A stretch of 64,000 nt of DNA from Methylovirgula sp. HY1. Lineage in GTDB: Bacteria > Pseudomonadota > Alphaproteobacteria > Rhizobiales > Beijerinckiaceae. Position 1 is the stretch's first letter, and every line of letters begins with the position of its first letter. Below are positions 16,428 to 26,781 of this stretch, in pieces. The stretch is taken from NCBI RefSeq assembly GCF_019343105.1, contig NZ_CP073764.1, positions 2,592,001 to 2,656,000 on the forward strand, given 5' to 3'. Both the position numbers and the translations under genes were made by a program. The notes under the pieces were generated by a model, which did not search any database, had not been told where the DNA came from, and worked only from the letters and a program-made list of their open reading frames with translations.

Positions 16428-16457
16428 GAGCGTTGCAGCTTTCCGGGACATGCTCTC
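16428..16457. repeat. Right-end fragment of the dispersed palindromic repeat
   Basis: CAGCTTTCCGGGACATGCTC resembles the right end of full copies (CAACTTTTCCGGAACATGCTC type). It points in the opposite direction to the full copy starting 44 bp downstream, so the two form a nested inverted pair. Confidence 0.5.
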
Positions 16458-16500
16458 GGCCGTCGGTCTTGCTGTGTGGATCGCCCGCCGCCGCCGCTTG

Positions 16501-16613
16501 AGAGCATGTTCCGGAAAAGTTGCATGACTTTTCCGACAAGAACATGCTCCAGCTTATTGATTTGGAGCGTTTTCCTCTCGATCGGGTGACTCCACCCGAT
16601 CGGAAAACGCTCT
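16501..16613 (-). repeat. Full copy of the dispersed palindromic repeat (113 bp)
   Basis: Begins AGAGCATGTTCCGGAAAAGT and ends CGATCGGAAAACGCTCT, so the ends are inverted (AGAGC...GCTCT). Internally it has GGAAAAGTTGCATGACTTTTCC (hairpin 2), the core CATGCTCCAGCTTATTGATT, and the hairpin 1 arms around ATCGGGTGACTCCACCCGAT. It is oriented opposite to the copy at 56342. Confidence 0.85.
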
Positions 16614-16762
16614 GGCCCGCAATCCGAAGAGAGCATTCACCTTGGCGGCGGAAAGCCATCGCGGACCCGGGCCGCGCTTGCTAAAGAAAGGCGGACATCG
16701 CACAGCTCATACCGAGCGCCGATCTTGGACGAGAGCCGGCGCGGGTCAATCGAGGGACATCC

Positions 16763-17917
16763 GTGGCTGCTGACGAAGACACTGCCAGCGCGTTTCGCAC
16801 GCTCTGCGTCGCACTCGCGACGCATCTGCAATCGGCCGGCTACGCCCTCTGCGAGCCGCCGATCCTGCAGAATGCGGCGATCTTTTTCGATTCCGGCGAG
16901 GATATTCGCAGCCGGCTTTATCTGACGAGCGATCAATCCGGAGCGGATTATTGCCTGCGGCCGGAATATACGATTCCGGTCTGCCGGCATTATCTCGCGT
17001 CCGCGGCGGCGGGTGCTCCAGCGGCTTTCTCATACTGCGGTCCGGTCTTCCGCTTCCGCAACGATGGGCCGAGCGAATTTCTGCAAGCCGGGCTCGAGAA
17101 TTTCGGCCGCCTCGATCGCGAGGCCGCCGATGCCGAAATTCTCGGCTTGGCCCTCGAAGCTGTCGCTGCTGTCGGGCTGAATGATCTCAGCCTGCGCATC
17201 GGCGATGCGAGTCTGTTTCGTGCCCTTCTCGACGCGCTCGATCTGTCGCCGCAATGGCGCCGCCGGATCATTCGTGGTTACGCTCAGGACCATGCCCAGG
17301 CCAAGGCGCTCGACGCGATTTTCGCCGCCGGCAGCAATGGCACGACGCATGACCACACGGGCGTGCTCGCCGCCCTGGAAGGGACCGACCCGCAAGGCGC
17401 GCGTGCGCTGGTCGAGGATCTTCTCGCCATTGCCGGCATTTCGACGGTGGGCGGGCGTAGTGCCGGCGAAATCGCCGAACGCTTTCTCGAACAGGCGGCG
17501 CTGAAATCAGGTGCGGATTTTCCGGTGCAACAACGCAAGCTGATCGAGGCCTTCCTCGCGATCGAAGCCGATCCCGATCGGGCTTCAGCGCAAATGCGCG
17601 CTCTGACACGCGGCGCCGGCCTGGATCTTTCCGTCGTGCTCGATCGTTTCGACGCCCGCTTGGGCTTCATGGCGGCGCAAGGGCTCGACATAAGCGCGTT
17701 CGCCTTTGCCGCGCGCTTCGTCCGCAATCTCGATTATTATACGGGCTTCGTTTTCGAGGCGCATGATCGCGGCGGTTCGCATGAGAAGCCGGTCGTCGGC
17801 GGCGGCCGTTATGACGGACTCCTGCAATCGCTCGGGGCGCCTCAGGAAATTCCTGCCGTCGGTGCTGCCATCTGGGTCGAACGGCTGCGGCCTTCCATAA
17901 TGACGCCGGCGGAGTGA
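16763..17917 (+). CDS. hisZ: ATP phosphoribosyltransferase regulatory subunit HisZ
   Basis: A 384-residue HisRS-like paralogue that forms the regulatory half of the HisGZ enzyme, the first step of histidine synthesis. Class II synthetase-like motifs are visible: [36 protein letters not shown] (motif 2 area), [20 protein letters not shown], and the C-terminal [15 protein letters not shown] then GGGRYDGLL. Histidyl-adenylate activity is absent in the family. The start is GTG with GAGGG about 6 bp upstream. The stop overlaps the hisG start region, so the two genes form one translationally coupled operon. Confidence 0.95.
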   Translation: MAADEDTASAFRTLCVALATHLQSAGYALCEPPILQNAAIFFDSGEDIRSRLYLTSDQSGADYCLRPEYTIPVCRHYLASAAAGAPAAFSYCGPVFRFRNDGPSEFLQAGLENFGRLDREAADAEILGLALEAVAAVGLNDLSLRIGDASLFRALLDALDLSPQWRRRIIRGYAQDHAQAKALDAIFAAGSNGTTHDHTGVLAALEGTDPQGARALVEDLLAIAGISTVGGRSAGEIAERFLEQAALKSGADFPVQQRKLIEAFLAIEADPDRASAQMRALTRGAGLDLSVVLDRFDARLGFMAAQGLDISAFAFAARFVRNLDYYTGFVFEAHDRGGSHEKPVVGGGRYDGLLQSLGAPQEIPAVGAAIWVERLRPSIMTPAE

Positions 17918-17922
17918 TGGTG

Positions 17923-18900
17923 ATGACAGTTTCATCTTCTCCGCTGGTCATTGCGGTTCCCTCCAAGGGGCGTCTGCAGGAAAATGCCGCCGCTTTCTTC
18001 GCCCGTGCCGGCCTGACGCTGGTTCAGGGCCGGGGCGTCCGCGATTATCGCGGCCGCATAGCGGAACTCGACGGCGTCGAAATCGCCTTCGTCTCAGCCG
18101 CCGAAATCGTCGCTTTGCTCGCCGCCGGCAATGCCCATATGGGTGTGACGGGCGAAGATCTCTTGCGCGAAAGCATCTCGGCCGTCGATACCAAGGTCGA
18201 GCTGCTGGCGCCGCTCGGCTTTGGCCATGCCAATGTCGTCGTCGCCGTGCCGCAGGCCTGGATCGACGTCAAGACGATGGCCGATCTCGAAGATGTCGCC
18301 GCGGCCTTCCGTGCCCGCCGCGGGACGCGCATGCGGGTCGCGACCAAATATGTTTCGCTCACCCGCCGCTTTTTCGCCGAGCAGCACGTCACCGATTACC
18401 GCATCGTTGAAAGTCTTGGCGCGACCGAAGGGGCGCCTGCGGCAGGCGGCGCCGAACTCATCGTCGACATCACGACGACAGGCGCGACGCTCGCCGCCAA
18501 TGCGCTGAAAGTGCTGGACGACGGCGTAATCCTGCGGTCCGAGGCTAATCTCGTGGCGTCGCTTTCAGCCGACTGGGCCGCGCCGACACGCGAGACTGCA
18601 CGCATTCTTCTGTCGCGTATCGCGGCGGAAGAAGCCGCCCGCACCACGCGCGAGGTTGCCACCTATCTGCCGAGCGCCACGGCTGATCTTTTCATGAAGG
18701 CCGAAGCGACCTATGCCGCGCATCGGCGGCGGCCGACGACCGATGGATCGATCGTGCTGACCTGCCCGACAAACAAGGTCGCGGCGCTCGCCGATTGGCT
18801 CATCGCCCAAGGCGCCGAGAATGTCACCGTTGCGGCGCTCGATTATGTTTTTTCCGCCACCAATCCGCTTTACGAAAAGCTGTTGGCGCGGCTCGGCTGA
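17923..18900 (+). CDS. hisG: ATP phosphoribosyltransferase catalytic subunit HisG
   Basis: Catalyses condensation of ATP and PRPP to phosphoribosyl-ATP. It starts [20 protein letters not shown] and contains the periplasmic-binding-protein-like catalytic domain with MGVTGEDLL and the PRPP-binding region [20 protein letters not shown]. At 325 residues it is longer than the short HisG form (about 210-230) that classically needs HisZ, and is closer to the long form; the extra C-terminal part (from about residue 215) follows the PRPP site. The ATG at 17923 is chosen because GGAG (17911-17914) is 8 bp upstream; ATG 17917 and GTG 17914 overlap the hisZ stop. It is convergent with the ABC exporter gene, with only 6 bp between the stops. 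Confidence 0.95.
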   Translation: MTVSSSPLVIAVPSKGRLQENAAAFFARAGLTLVQGRGVRDYRGRIAELDGVEIAFVSAAEIVALLAAGNAHMGVTGEDLLRESISAVDTKVELLAPLGFGHANVVVAVPQAWIDVKTMADLEDVAAAFRARRGTRMRVATKYVSLTRRFFAEQHVTDYRIVESLGATEGAPAAGGAELIVDITTTGATLAANALKVLDDGVILRSEANLVASLSADWAAPTRETARILLSRIAAEEAARTTREVATYLPSATADLFMKAEATYAAHRRRPTTDGSIVLTCPTNKVAALADWLIAQGAENVTVAALDYVFSATNPLYEKLLARLG

Positions 18901-18906
18901 GACCTA

Positions 18907-21021
18907 TTATTCCGCCGCCTGCGGCGCCGCGTCGAGCGGCGTGTATGTTCCGGTGCCGGTGGGGTGCATTTCGAGCCGCCGCTTGTGGAACTGCTGCAGC
19001 GTGGCGCGGTGCCCGATCGAGATGATGGCCGTCTCGGGCAGATGTTCGACCAGTGCCGCATAGATCTTGGCTTCCATCGCCTCGTCCATGCCGGTCGTGG
19101 CTTCGTCGAGGAAGAGCCAATCGGGCTTGGTGAGGATGGCGCGGGCGATCGCGATTCTTTGTTGCTCGCCGCCGGACAGACGCTGCGACCAGATCTCATC
19201 CGTGTCGAGTTCGTCGACGAGGCCGGGAAGCAAGGATGTTTCGAGGGCCGCGCGTAGCGCCGCGTCGCCGAACTGGTCGGGCGGCGCCGGATAGGTGAGT
19301 GCGGCGCGCAAACTCCCGATCGGAATATAGGGCTTTTGCGGAAGCAGCATGACGCGCGAACCTTCCGGCACTTTGATATGGCCCTGGCCAAAGGGCCATA
19401 TCCCGGACACGGCGCGGAACAAGGTGGATTTGCCAGAGCCCGAAGGGCCGGTCAGCAGCACCGGCTCCTCGGCGGATAGTTCGAGATTGACCTCGTTCAC
19501 AATGTCGCGGCCGTTCGGCAGACGCACGGTCAGATCGCCGACGCTCAAGGCCTCCGCCGCAACCGCCGCCTCCGGCGTCAGGCCGGGCTCCATGCCAAGC
19601 GCACGAGCTCTTTCGATGGCGTTGTCGAAGGATGTCAGACGATCGAGCACGGCTCTGAAATCGGCGAGCGAGACGTAATAGTTCACGAAGAAGGTCAGCG
19701 CATCATTGACGTTGCCGAAGGCATTGGCCGTCTGCGTCATGATGCCGAGTTCGATCTTGCCGGCGAAATAGAAGGGCGCCGAGACGATATAGGGGATGAC
19801 CTGGCTGAACTGCGTGAACGTGCTGGTGAAGGCGAGCAGCGGCTTCCGGCAAGCGATGATCTCGAAGTAATTCTTGATGATCGAACCGAACCGTTTGGAG
19901 AGCGCCATCTTTTCAGTTGCTTCGCCGCGCAGCAGCGCGACTTGCTCGGCATATTCGCGCAGTCGTGCCAGCGAAAAGCGGAAGTCGGCCTCGAAACGCT
20001 GCCGCACGAACGAAAGCTTGACGAGCGGGCGGCCGATCCAATGGGTAATCAGCGTGCCGATGCCGGCATAGAGAAGCGCCACCCAGAACAGGAAGCCCGG
20101 CATGGCGATCGTCGTATAAGGCAGGGTAAAATTGGCCGAGAGGTCCCAAAGAATGATCGCGAAGGAAACCAGCGAGGTCAGTTTCGAGATCAGCAGGATG
20201 GTGAAGGAATAGATGCCGTAGCCGATCTGGCCGCCATCAATGAATCGATAGATGTCTTCGGAAATACGCTGATCGGGGTTGTCGGCGGCGCTGCCGACCA
20301 GAGACATGCGGTAATGTGTGTGATTGTCGAGCCAGCGGTTGATATAATGATTGGTGAGCCAATGGCGCCATCTGATGACCAAGGTCGACTGGACCACGAA
20401 TTCGCTCACCACCGACCAGATGTAGATAAAGGCCCAGACGAGGAAGACGAAGAAGAGCTGGTACCAGAAGGCCTTTTCATTCTTGGTCTGAATCGCGTTG
20501 AACCAGTCGCGCGAAAAGAAGGAGAGTCGCACCAGCATGCCGACTTCGGCCTGGTTGATGAGAACCAGAAAGACGACCATGATCGCCGCGAGCCGACGCT
20601 CCGGCAGGCGCAAGGCCGGAAGCGGCCAAATCCGTGCCGTGGTCATGTCGCCATTATCGAAATAACGATCGGCAATTTGCGTCATCGCCCGCACGATCGG
20701 AATGAATGACGCGACATAGACGAGGATGGAGAATATCGCGACGGTGAGCGGCAGACTCTCCGGCAGCCGATATTGGGCGAGGCTTGCCGGCCACCAATGC
20801 ATCTTCGCGACAAGAAAGGCGGCGCCGAACACGACTGTCTCGGTCGTGAAGATCGCCGCGAATATCTTGAGAAAACTCGAAATCGCAGAGGCGCGATAGG
20901 TGGTATAGGCGCAGCCCAGCGCGGCAACCGCGAGGAGGGCGACGATCGTATCTCCCTTCATTTGTGCCACGGCGGCGGCGACAAACGAAAGAAGCAGAGC
21001 GGCGAGTGCGAGAATCTTCAT
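18907..21021 (-). CDS. SbmA/BacA-related ABC exporter (fused permease and ATPase) with N-terminal extension
   Basis: A 704-residue fused ABC protein of the SbmA/BacA, BclA and Rv1819c type. Residues about 1-150 contain four hydrophobic segments that usual family members (about 570-640 residues) lack. The membrane domain follows, including FFSRDWFNAIQTKN, RWRHWLTNHYINRWLDNHTH and NPDQRISEDIYRF, the signature of this family. The ATPase domain has Walker A GPSGSGKSTLFRAV, signature LSGGEQQR and Walker B DWLFLDEATTGMDE, with the H-loop in IISIGHRATL. Relatives import peptides, bleomycin-like compounds or vitamin B12, and in rhizobia protect against plant antimicrobial peptides. Substrate and direction are unknown here. 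Confidence 0.92.
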   Translation of the reverse strand: MKILALAALLLSFVAAAVAQMKGDTIVALLAVAALGCAYTTYRASAISSFLKIFAAIFTTETVVFGAAFLVAKMHWWPASLAQYRLPESLPLTVAIFSILVYVASFIPIVRAMTQIADRYFDNGDMTTARIWPLPALRLPERRLAAIMVVFLVLINQAEVGMLVRLSFFSRDWFNAIQTKNEKAFWYQLFFVFLVWAFIYIWSVVSEFVVQSTLVIRWRHWLTNHYINRWLDNHTHYRMSLVGSAADNPDQRISEDIYRFIDGGQIGYGIYSFTILLISKLTSLVSFAIILWDLSANFTLPYTTIAMPGFLFWVALLYAGIGTLITHWIGRPLVKLSFVRQRFEADFRFSLARLREYAEQVALLRGEATEKMALSKRFGSIIKNYFEIIACRKPLLAFTSTFTQFSQVIPYIVSAPFYFAGKIELGIMTQTANAFGNVNDALTFFVNYYVSLADFRAVLDRLTSFDNAIERARALGMEPGLTPEAAVAAEALSVGDLTVRLPNGRDIVNEVNLELSAEEPVLLTGPSGSGKSTLFRAVSGIWPFGQGHIKVPEGSRVMLLPQKPYIPIGSLRAALTYPAPPDQFGDAALRAALETSLLPGLVDELDTDEIWSQRLSGGEQQRIAIARAILTKPDWLFLDEATTGMDEAMEAKIYAALVEHLPETAIISIGHRATLQQFHKRRLEMHPTGTGTYTPLDAAPQAAE

Positions 21022-21643
21022 GGAAGCATTCGTTTCGGTCTGGAGCGCGCCCGGTATTCGGTCAAACGCGCGCTTATTATTAAAATCGGACCATTTTCGG
21101 CATTATCGAGTCGGGTTTAACGACTTGATCGTTGAGTTCGGCGAAGTCGTGTCCACTTCGTGTAAAATGCTTCCGAGCCAGCTCTCAAACAGCGCAGATG
21201 GCGCTGATCCTTGCCGTGAGTACCGGTTGAACCTCATCGGGCACCAAGAGACAGCGCGCAAGGGGATCGCCAGGCGACGGAAGAATTAACTTCTATACGG
21301 ACATGCCTCGGCTCTTTCGCGAATGAACCGCTGACCGCGGCAAGGATGCTTGAGCGGCCTGCGTCGCGGGCATCCGTTTGGAAGCTCTCATGGCCGCGAC
21401 CATTGTCGTGTCCATAAAGCGGTTTGGAAAGGGTGCTTGCCCAATACTGGCTCGGATGCGCTCCCGCGGAGAATGAAAACAGTCACAAGGGCGAAATGCG
21501 CCGCATTGAAGGCAAGCGGGGGGCTGAAAAAGCATAATCGCCGGGACGCGAGCGCCCCTCAAATCTGAGCTTTGGCTGGTCCGGCGTTTCTGCCGAGCTT
21601 GCGACCGGCGGTTCCGCCGGATCATCATCCGGCGCACGTCATC
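21022..21643. other. 622-bp stretch without a supported gene
   Basis: Holds the ABC-exporter promoter near its left end and the ihfA 3' flank at its right end. Short frames on both strands show no ribosome-binding sites or familiar protein sequence. I see no tRNA-like or other structured RNA apart from the GC-rich hairpin at 21605-21620. Confidence 0.5.
21605..21620 (-). terminator. GC-rich hairpin just downstream of ihfA
   Basis: CCGGCGG-TT-CCGCCGG, 7-bp perfect arms, placed 24 bp after the ihfA stop. No T-tract follows on the minus strand, so it is at best a weak terminator or an mRNA-stabilising hairpin. Confidence 0.4.
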
Positions 21644-21985
21644 TTACTCGCAGGTCTCCCGCTCGGCCTCTGCCGGCTTGCCGTTGACGGAGGCGATAAG
21701 GACAGGCGAGGCCTTGAACGTGAGCACGCGGCGCGGCTTGATCGGAACCTCTATGCCCGTTCTGGGATTGCGGCCGATCCGCTCGCGTTTCGAGCGCACC
21801 GCGAACAGGCCGAAAGAGCGCAGCTTGACCGCTTCGCCGCGGACCAAGGCATCGGAAATTTCCTCCAGTGCCATTTCGAATATGTCACGCGCCTGGGCCC
21901 GCGACAGCGTCCGGCAAGATTCATAGACGGCGTCCAAGAGATCGGCCCTCGTCGCGGTTCTTCCGGTTTTTTCCGTTGGCGACAC
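21644..21985 (-). CDS. ihfA: Integration host factor subunit alpha
   Basis: A 113-residue IHF/HU-family DNA-bending protein. Diagnostic segments are [32 protein letters not shown] and [20 protein letters not shown], with the beta-arm proline in the RNPRTG region, then [11 protein letters not shown] at 21985 gives the usual IHF-alpha N-terminus; the frame is open to 22144, but those residues are not homologous. IHF bends DNA for transcription, replication initiation and recombination as an alpha/beta heterodimer; ihfB is not in this window. Confidence 0.94.
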   Translation of the reverse strand: MSPTEKTGRTATRADLLDAVYESCRTLSRAQARDIFEMALEEISDALVRGEAVKLRSFGLFAVRSKRERIGRNPRTGIEVPIKPRRVLTFKASPVLIASVNGKPAEAERETCE

Positions 21986-22216
21986 TCGACGTACTCTTTC
22001 TATCCGAGGCTCGACTCTATGGCCAAAGCAGCATTTCTTGAAGTCCCTGCCGGCACTTGTAGTCAGGGCGGCGTTATTTTTAGGCGCTCGACGACTGGGC
22101 CACAATCGTAAAATTGCGGGGCAGTTGCAAGCCATCATCCGCAAGTGGATCGGGTAAAATGAAAAGAAGCCTCGGAAAATCGGGCCTTCGCATGCTTTTG
22201 GTGCGGTGCATGAGAC

Positions 22217-22254
22217 AAAAAAAGCGGGAAACAGGCCTTCGCCCGCTTCCCGCT
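22217..22254 (-). terminator. Rho-independent terminator of groESL
   Basis: On the minus strand the arms AGCGGGAA and TTCCCGCT form the stem, with an inner GGGCGAAGGCC hairpin, followed directly by seven T residues (the A-run at 22217-22223 on the plus strand). It lies about 70 bp beyond the groEL stop. Confidence 0.85.
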
Positions 22255-22273
22255 CTGAATTGATGTGCCCGAT

Positions 22274-22304
22274 ATGGCTTTGGATCTGAGCGATCCAAAG
22301 CCAT
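22274..22304. repeat. Perfect 13-bp-arm hairpin downstream of groEL
   Basis: ATGGCTTTGGATC (22274-22286), loop TGAGC, GATCCAAAGCCAT (22292-22304). It has no T-tract and stands between the groEL stop and the T-tailed terminator. It may stabilise the 3' end of the abundant groESL mRNA. Confidence 0.65.
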
Positions 22305-22322
22305 TGCTATCTCGCGGCGAGA

Positions 22323-23969
<1,647 letters not shown>

Positions 23970-24016
23970 TCAGACTCCTGAAGGGAGATTTTGAATGCGG
24001 ATCGTAAGAATGGGTC

Positions 24017-24310
24017 TCAGCCGACGACACCGAGGATGTCGCTCTCCTTCATGATGAGGAGATCCTGGCCGTCGATCTTCACCTCTGTGCCAGACCATTT
24101 GCCAAACAAAACGCGGTCGCCGGCCTTGACGTCGAGCGGGGTGAGCTTGCCGGTTTCGTCACGGCTGCCCGGCCCGACTGCGACGATCTCACCTTCCTGC
24201 GGCTTCTCTTTCGCCGTATCGGGAATGATGATGCCGCCCTTCGTCTTTTCCTCGCTATCGAGACGTTTGACGACGACGCGGTCATGCAGTGGACGGAATT
24301 TGACACCCAT
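24017..24310 (-). CDS. groES: Co-chaperonin GroES
   Basis: A 97-residue GroES. The N-terminal [20 protein letters not shown], the mobile loop [20 protein letters not shown] and the C-terminal [20 protein letters not shown] then [13 protein letters not shown] match the family. First gene of the operon; a sigma-70-type promoter and the CIRCE operator lie directly upstream. Confidence 0.98.
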   Translation of the reverse strand: MGVKFRPLHDRVVVKRLDSEEKTKGGIIIPDTAKEKPQEGEIVAVGPGSRDETGKLTPLDVKAGDRVLFGKWSGTEVKIDGQDLLIMKESDILGVVG

Positions 24311-24388
24311 GTCGCTTGCTTTCCTTGACGGGTCGCAGAGCCTCTTCTCAAGAAAAGAGCCCCGCTGGTTTGGATGAAAAAAGCTCTG

Positions 24389-24415
24389 TTAGCACTCGAA
24401 GTAATAGAGTGCTAA
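24389..24415 (-). promoter_or_regulatory. CIRCE element (HrcA operator)
   Basis: TTAGCACTC-N9-GAGTGCTAA, a perfect match to the CIRCE consensus, 79 bp upstream of the groES start and just downstream of the predicted -10 box. It indicates repression by HrcA with heat-shock induction, as in other alphaproteobacterial groESL operons. hrcA is not in the window. Confidence 0.97.
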
Positions 24416-24425
24416 CGACGCCTTG

Positions 24426-24454
24426 GAGATAAGCATCGGACCTTTGACTGTCAA
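24426..24454 (-). promoter_or_regulatory. groESL promoter
   Basis: On the minus strand a perfect -35 TTGACA (24449-24454), a 17-bp spacer and TATCTC (24426-24431) as -10. Transcription would begin close to the CIRCE repeat, the normal geometry for HrcA control. Confidence 0.75.
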
Positions 24455-24739
24455 GCGTCCCGCCAATCCCGCTCCGGTCCTTCCGCCTGCGCCTCGACGT
24501 AAAGAGCGCCAAAATGGCTGGGTCGGACGCAGATTTCAGACGCCGACCAAGTCCGCGCCGGCCGTCTATCCGGTGCATGGGTGCGAGGGACAGGCGGCGC
24601 TCTATTCAATTCGATAAATCGGGCGCTTCCAAGTACAGCGCGTGGTTTAGATGGGACATCAAAGATAATTGGTATCTAAACTCTTAGAAAAATGGTTCGA
24701 GTTTTTGAAAAGACTGTCGCGATCCTTGGTGTTTTACCT

Positions 24740-24894
24740 AGAGCGTTTTCCGATCGGATAGAATCGTCCGATCGAGAGGAAAACGCTCAAAATCAATGAG
24801 CTGGAGCATGTTCTTGGTGAGACATCGGATATATCCGATGTCTAAATATCGGAAAAGTCTATCAATTTCTCCGGAACATGCTCTTGGGCGTTTA
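24740..24894 (+). repeat. Full copy of the dispersed palindromic repeat, long subtype (155 bp)
   Basis: Left end AGAGCGTTTTCCGATCGGAT, right end TCTCCGGAACATGCTCT. Hairpin 1 is followed by the core AATCAATGAGCTGGAGCATG. An extra module contains the perfect 22-bp palindrome GACATCGGAT-AT-ATCCGATGTC, which the short subtype lacks. It lies just beyond the degP stop. Confidence 0.87.
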
Positions 24895-24961
24895 CTTCGT
24901 AACGAGAACGAAGCGCGGGATGCTGCGGTCGGCTGCGGCATTCCGCGCTTGAGGGCTTCGC

Positions 24962-26542
24962 CTATTTTTGCGCCAAGGCGACCGCGACGAAGCGCACTTC
25001 GCCTTGCGGGCTCGCGACGAGAAGAAGTGCGAGCTTCTTGCCATCGTTTTTCAAAGATTGCAGCTTCTTCGCTATGTCGGCCGGGTTTTTCACCGGATCC
25101 TGGTTAATTTCCTCGATCACTTCGCCGGGTTGAATATGTTTTTCGGCAGCGGGCGAATCCGGATCGACATCGCTTACGACGACGCCGCTGGCGATCTCCC
25201 GCTTGATCGAGAATTTGAGGCGCGAGGTTTCATTGAGATCGGTAAAGGTCATACCGATCGCCTTTTGCACCGGCGTCGGTATCGCGGATTTGTCAGGCGT
25301 CGCCGCCGCCGATTGAACGACGGCTTTTTTCTCGCTGTCTTCAAGTCGGCCGAGCTTGACGGTCTTGATCAATTCCTTGCCCTGCCGGAAGACGACGACG
25401 GGAACGGATTCGCCGACCTGCGCGGAGGCAACCAGCTTGGGCAGCTCATGCGCATCCTTGATGTCGGTCCCGGCGAATTTCACGATCACATCCCCGGCCT
25501 GGATACCCGCCAGCTTGGCTGGACCATTGGGATCGGTGTTGGCGACGAGAGCGCCGCGGATTTTGCCGAGATTGAGACTTTCGGCGATGGAATCGTCGAC
25601 ATTTTGGATGTGGACGCCGAGCCAGCCGCGCCGGGTCTCGCCGTATTTTTCCAATTGCTGAATGACGGGAAGGACGGTGTCTGCCGGCGTGGCGAAACCG
25701 ATGCCGATGGAGCCGCCCGACGGCGAGAGGATCGCCGTGTTGATGCCGATGACCTCGCCGTTCATATCGAACAAGGGGCCACCGGAATTACCCTTGTTGA
25801 TGGCGGCGTCGGTCTGAAAGAAATTGTCATAGGGGCCTGAATCGATATTGCGGTTGCGGGCCGAGATAATGCCAGCGGTCACCGTGCCGCCGAGGCCGAA
25901 GGGGTTGCCCACGGCCATCACCCAGTCGCCGACGCGGACTTTATCGCTGTCGCCAAATTTCACCCATTTCAGCGGTTTGTCCGCCTTCACCTTGAGCACT
26001 GCGACATCGACCTTCGAGTCTTTGCCGATGACTTTTGCCTTCAACTTCCGGCCGTCGTCGAAAATCACCGTCACGTCATTGGCATCGGCGATGACATGAT
26101 TATTGGTGATGATGATCCCCGACGGGTCGATGACGAAGCCGGAGCCGAGTGAATTGGTTTTGCGCTCGGCCCGCGGCGGCATCGGCGCGTCGGGGCCGCC
26201 CTTGCGATGGCGGCGCATATATTCTTGGAACAATTGATCGAATGGTGTGCCTGGCGTATTGGGCCCACCCGCGCTTTTCTCTTCAAAGTCTTGCGTCGCG
26301 GAAATGTTCACCACCGCGTCGCTGACTTGTGCGGCGAGATCGGCAAGCGAATCCGGTCCCCGCGCGAGCGCCGCCTGCGAACCGATCCCAGGCAGCAGTC
26401 CGATGCCGAACAGCGCCACCAGCACGGCGAAGCTTTTGCGCGCGTTGGTCGCGCCGGCCGTCAAGAATGCCAGACCTGAGCGTGCCGCCGCACCCGCGGC
26501 TGGACGCGACTTTGCCAAATCGAAATTCACAAATGCACCCAT
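24962..26542 (-). CDS. degP: DegP/HtrA-family periplasmic serine protease (Do-like)
   Basis: A 526-residue periplasmic quality-control protease. The N-terminal hydrophobic segment (about residues 37-57) is a signal sequence. The trypsin-like domain has the triad His149 (ITNNHVIAD), Asp179 (DSKVDVAVLK) and Ser253 (KGNSGGP), and two PDZ domains follow, with GWLGVHIQNVDD starting the first. The ATG at 26542 is chosen for AGGAGATC 7 bp upstream; 16 upstream codons were dropped. It lies downstream of hflK-hflC on the same strand, a frequent Hyphomicrobiales arrangement that groups membrane and periplasmic proteolysis. Confidence 0.96.
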   Translation of the reverse strand: MGAFVNFDLAKSRPAAGAAARSGLAFLTAGATNARKSFAVLVALFGIGLLPGIGSQAALARGPDSLADLAAQVSDAVVNISATQDFEEKSAGGPNTPGTPFDQLFQEYMRRHRKGGPDAPMPPRAERKTNSLGSGFVIDPSGIIITNNHVIADANDVTVIFDDGRKLKAKVIGKDSKVDVAVLKVKADKPLKWVKFGDSDKVRVGDWVMAVGNPFGLGGTVTAGIISARNRNIDSGPYDNFFQTDAAINKGNSGGPLFDMNGEVIGINTAILSPSGGSIGIGFATPADTVLPVIQQLEKYGETRRGWLGVHIQNVDDSIAESLNLGKIRGALVANTDPNGPAKLAGIQAGDVIVKFAGTDIKDAHELPKLVASAQVGESVPVVVFRQGKELIKTVKLGRLEDSEKKAVVQSAAATPDKSAIPTPVQKAIGMTFTDLNETSRLKFSIKREIASGVVVSDVDPDSPAAEKHIQPGEVIEEINQDPVKNPADIAKKLQSLKNDGKKLALLLVASPQGEVRFVAVALAQK

Positions 26543-26781
26543 GAAAGATCTCCTGCACGCGGCATTCGCCGGAAAGCTGTGGAAGTGCATTCGGGCCGCC
26601 GTTTAACTTTCAACTGCGACGGAAAGTTGCCGCAGCGCGATCAGGCATCTTTAATGATCGGTGAATTGAGGCGGAATTCGGCGCATGTCGACAAACGGGG
26701 CGCGAATAGGCGGCCGTGTCCTCCATCGAGATTGCGCGCCTGCGGCCTTGGCGAGCGGCATTGGCTCCGAGCGGCATTGGC

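Larger units (their letters stand above)
16396..16762. other. Repeat-filled intergenic region between the CoA ligase and hisZ
   Basis: No gene. It holds a fragment of the dispersed repeat (about 16428-16457) and a full copy (16501-16613). The remaining ~150 bp before the hisZ GTG would carry the his promoter; the hisZ ribosome-binding site GAGGG is at 16752-16756. Confidence 0.7.
21986..22322. other. Intergenic region between groEL and ihfA
   Basis: No gene. It contains the groEL terminator (22217-22254), a second strong hairpin (22274-22304) and, near the right end of ihfA, that gene's promoter region. Confidence 0.7.
24416..24961. other. 546-bp intergenic region between groES and degP
   Basis: Contains the groESL promoter at the left and a full copy of the dispersed repeat (24740-24894). 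The ~285 bp between them shows no gene or clear structure. Confidence 0.6.

Noticed and set aside
21293..21637. 114-codon minus-strand frame downstream of ihfA
   Set aside because: Arg/Pro-rich composition and lack of a start signal; more likely non-coding.
24817..24842. Palindrome GACATCGGAT-AT-ATCCGATGTC as a PadR operator copy
   Set aside because: It shares GGATATATCC-like sequence with the PadR site but belongs to the long subtype of the dispersed repeat, and its arms differ from the 13-bp operator.
24962..25840. Plus-strand frame opposite degP
   Set aside because: Antisense shadow of the protease gene, which has its full catalytic triad and PDZ domains.
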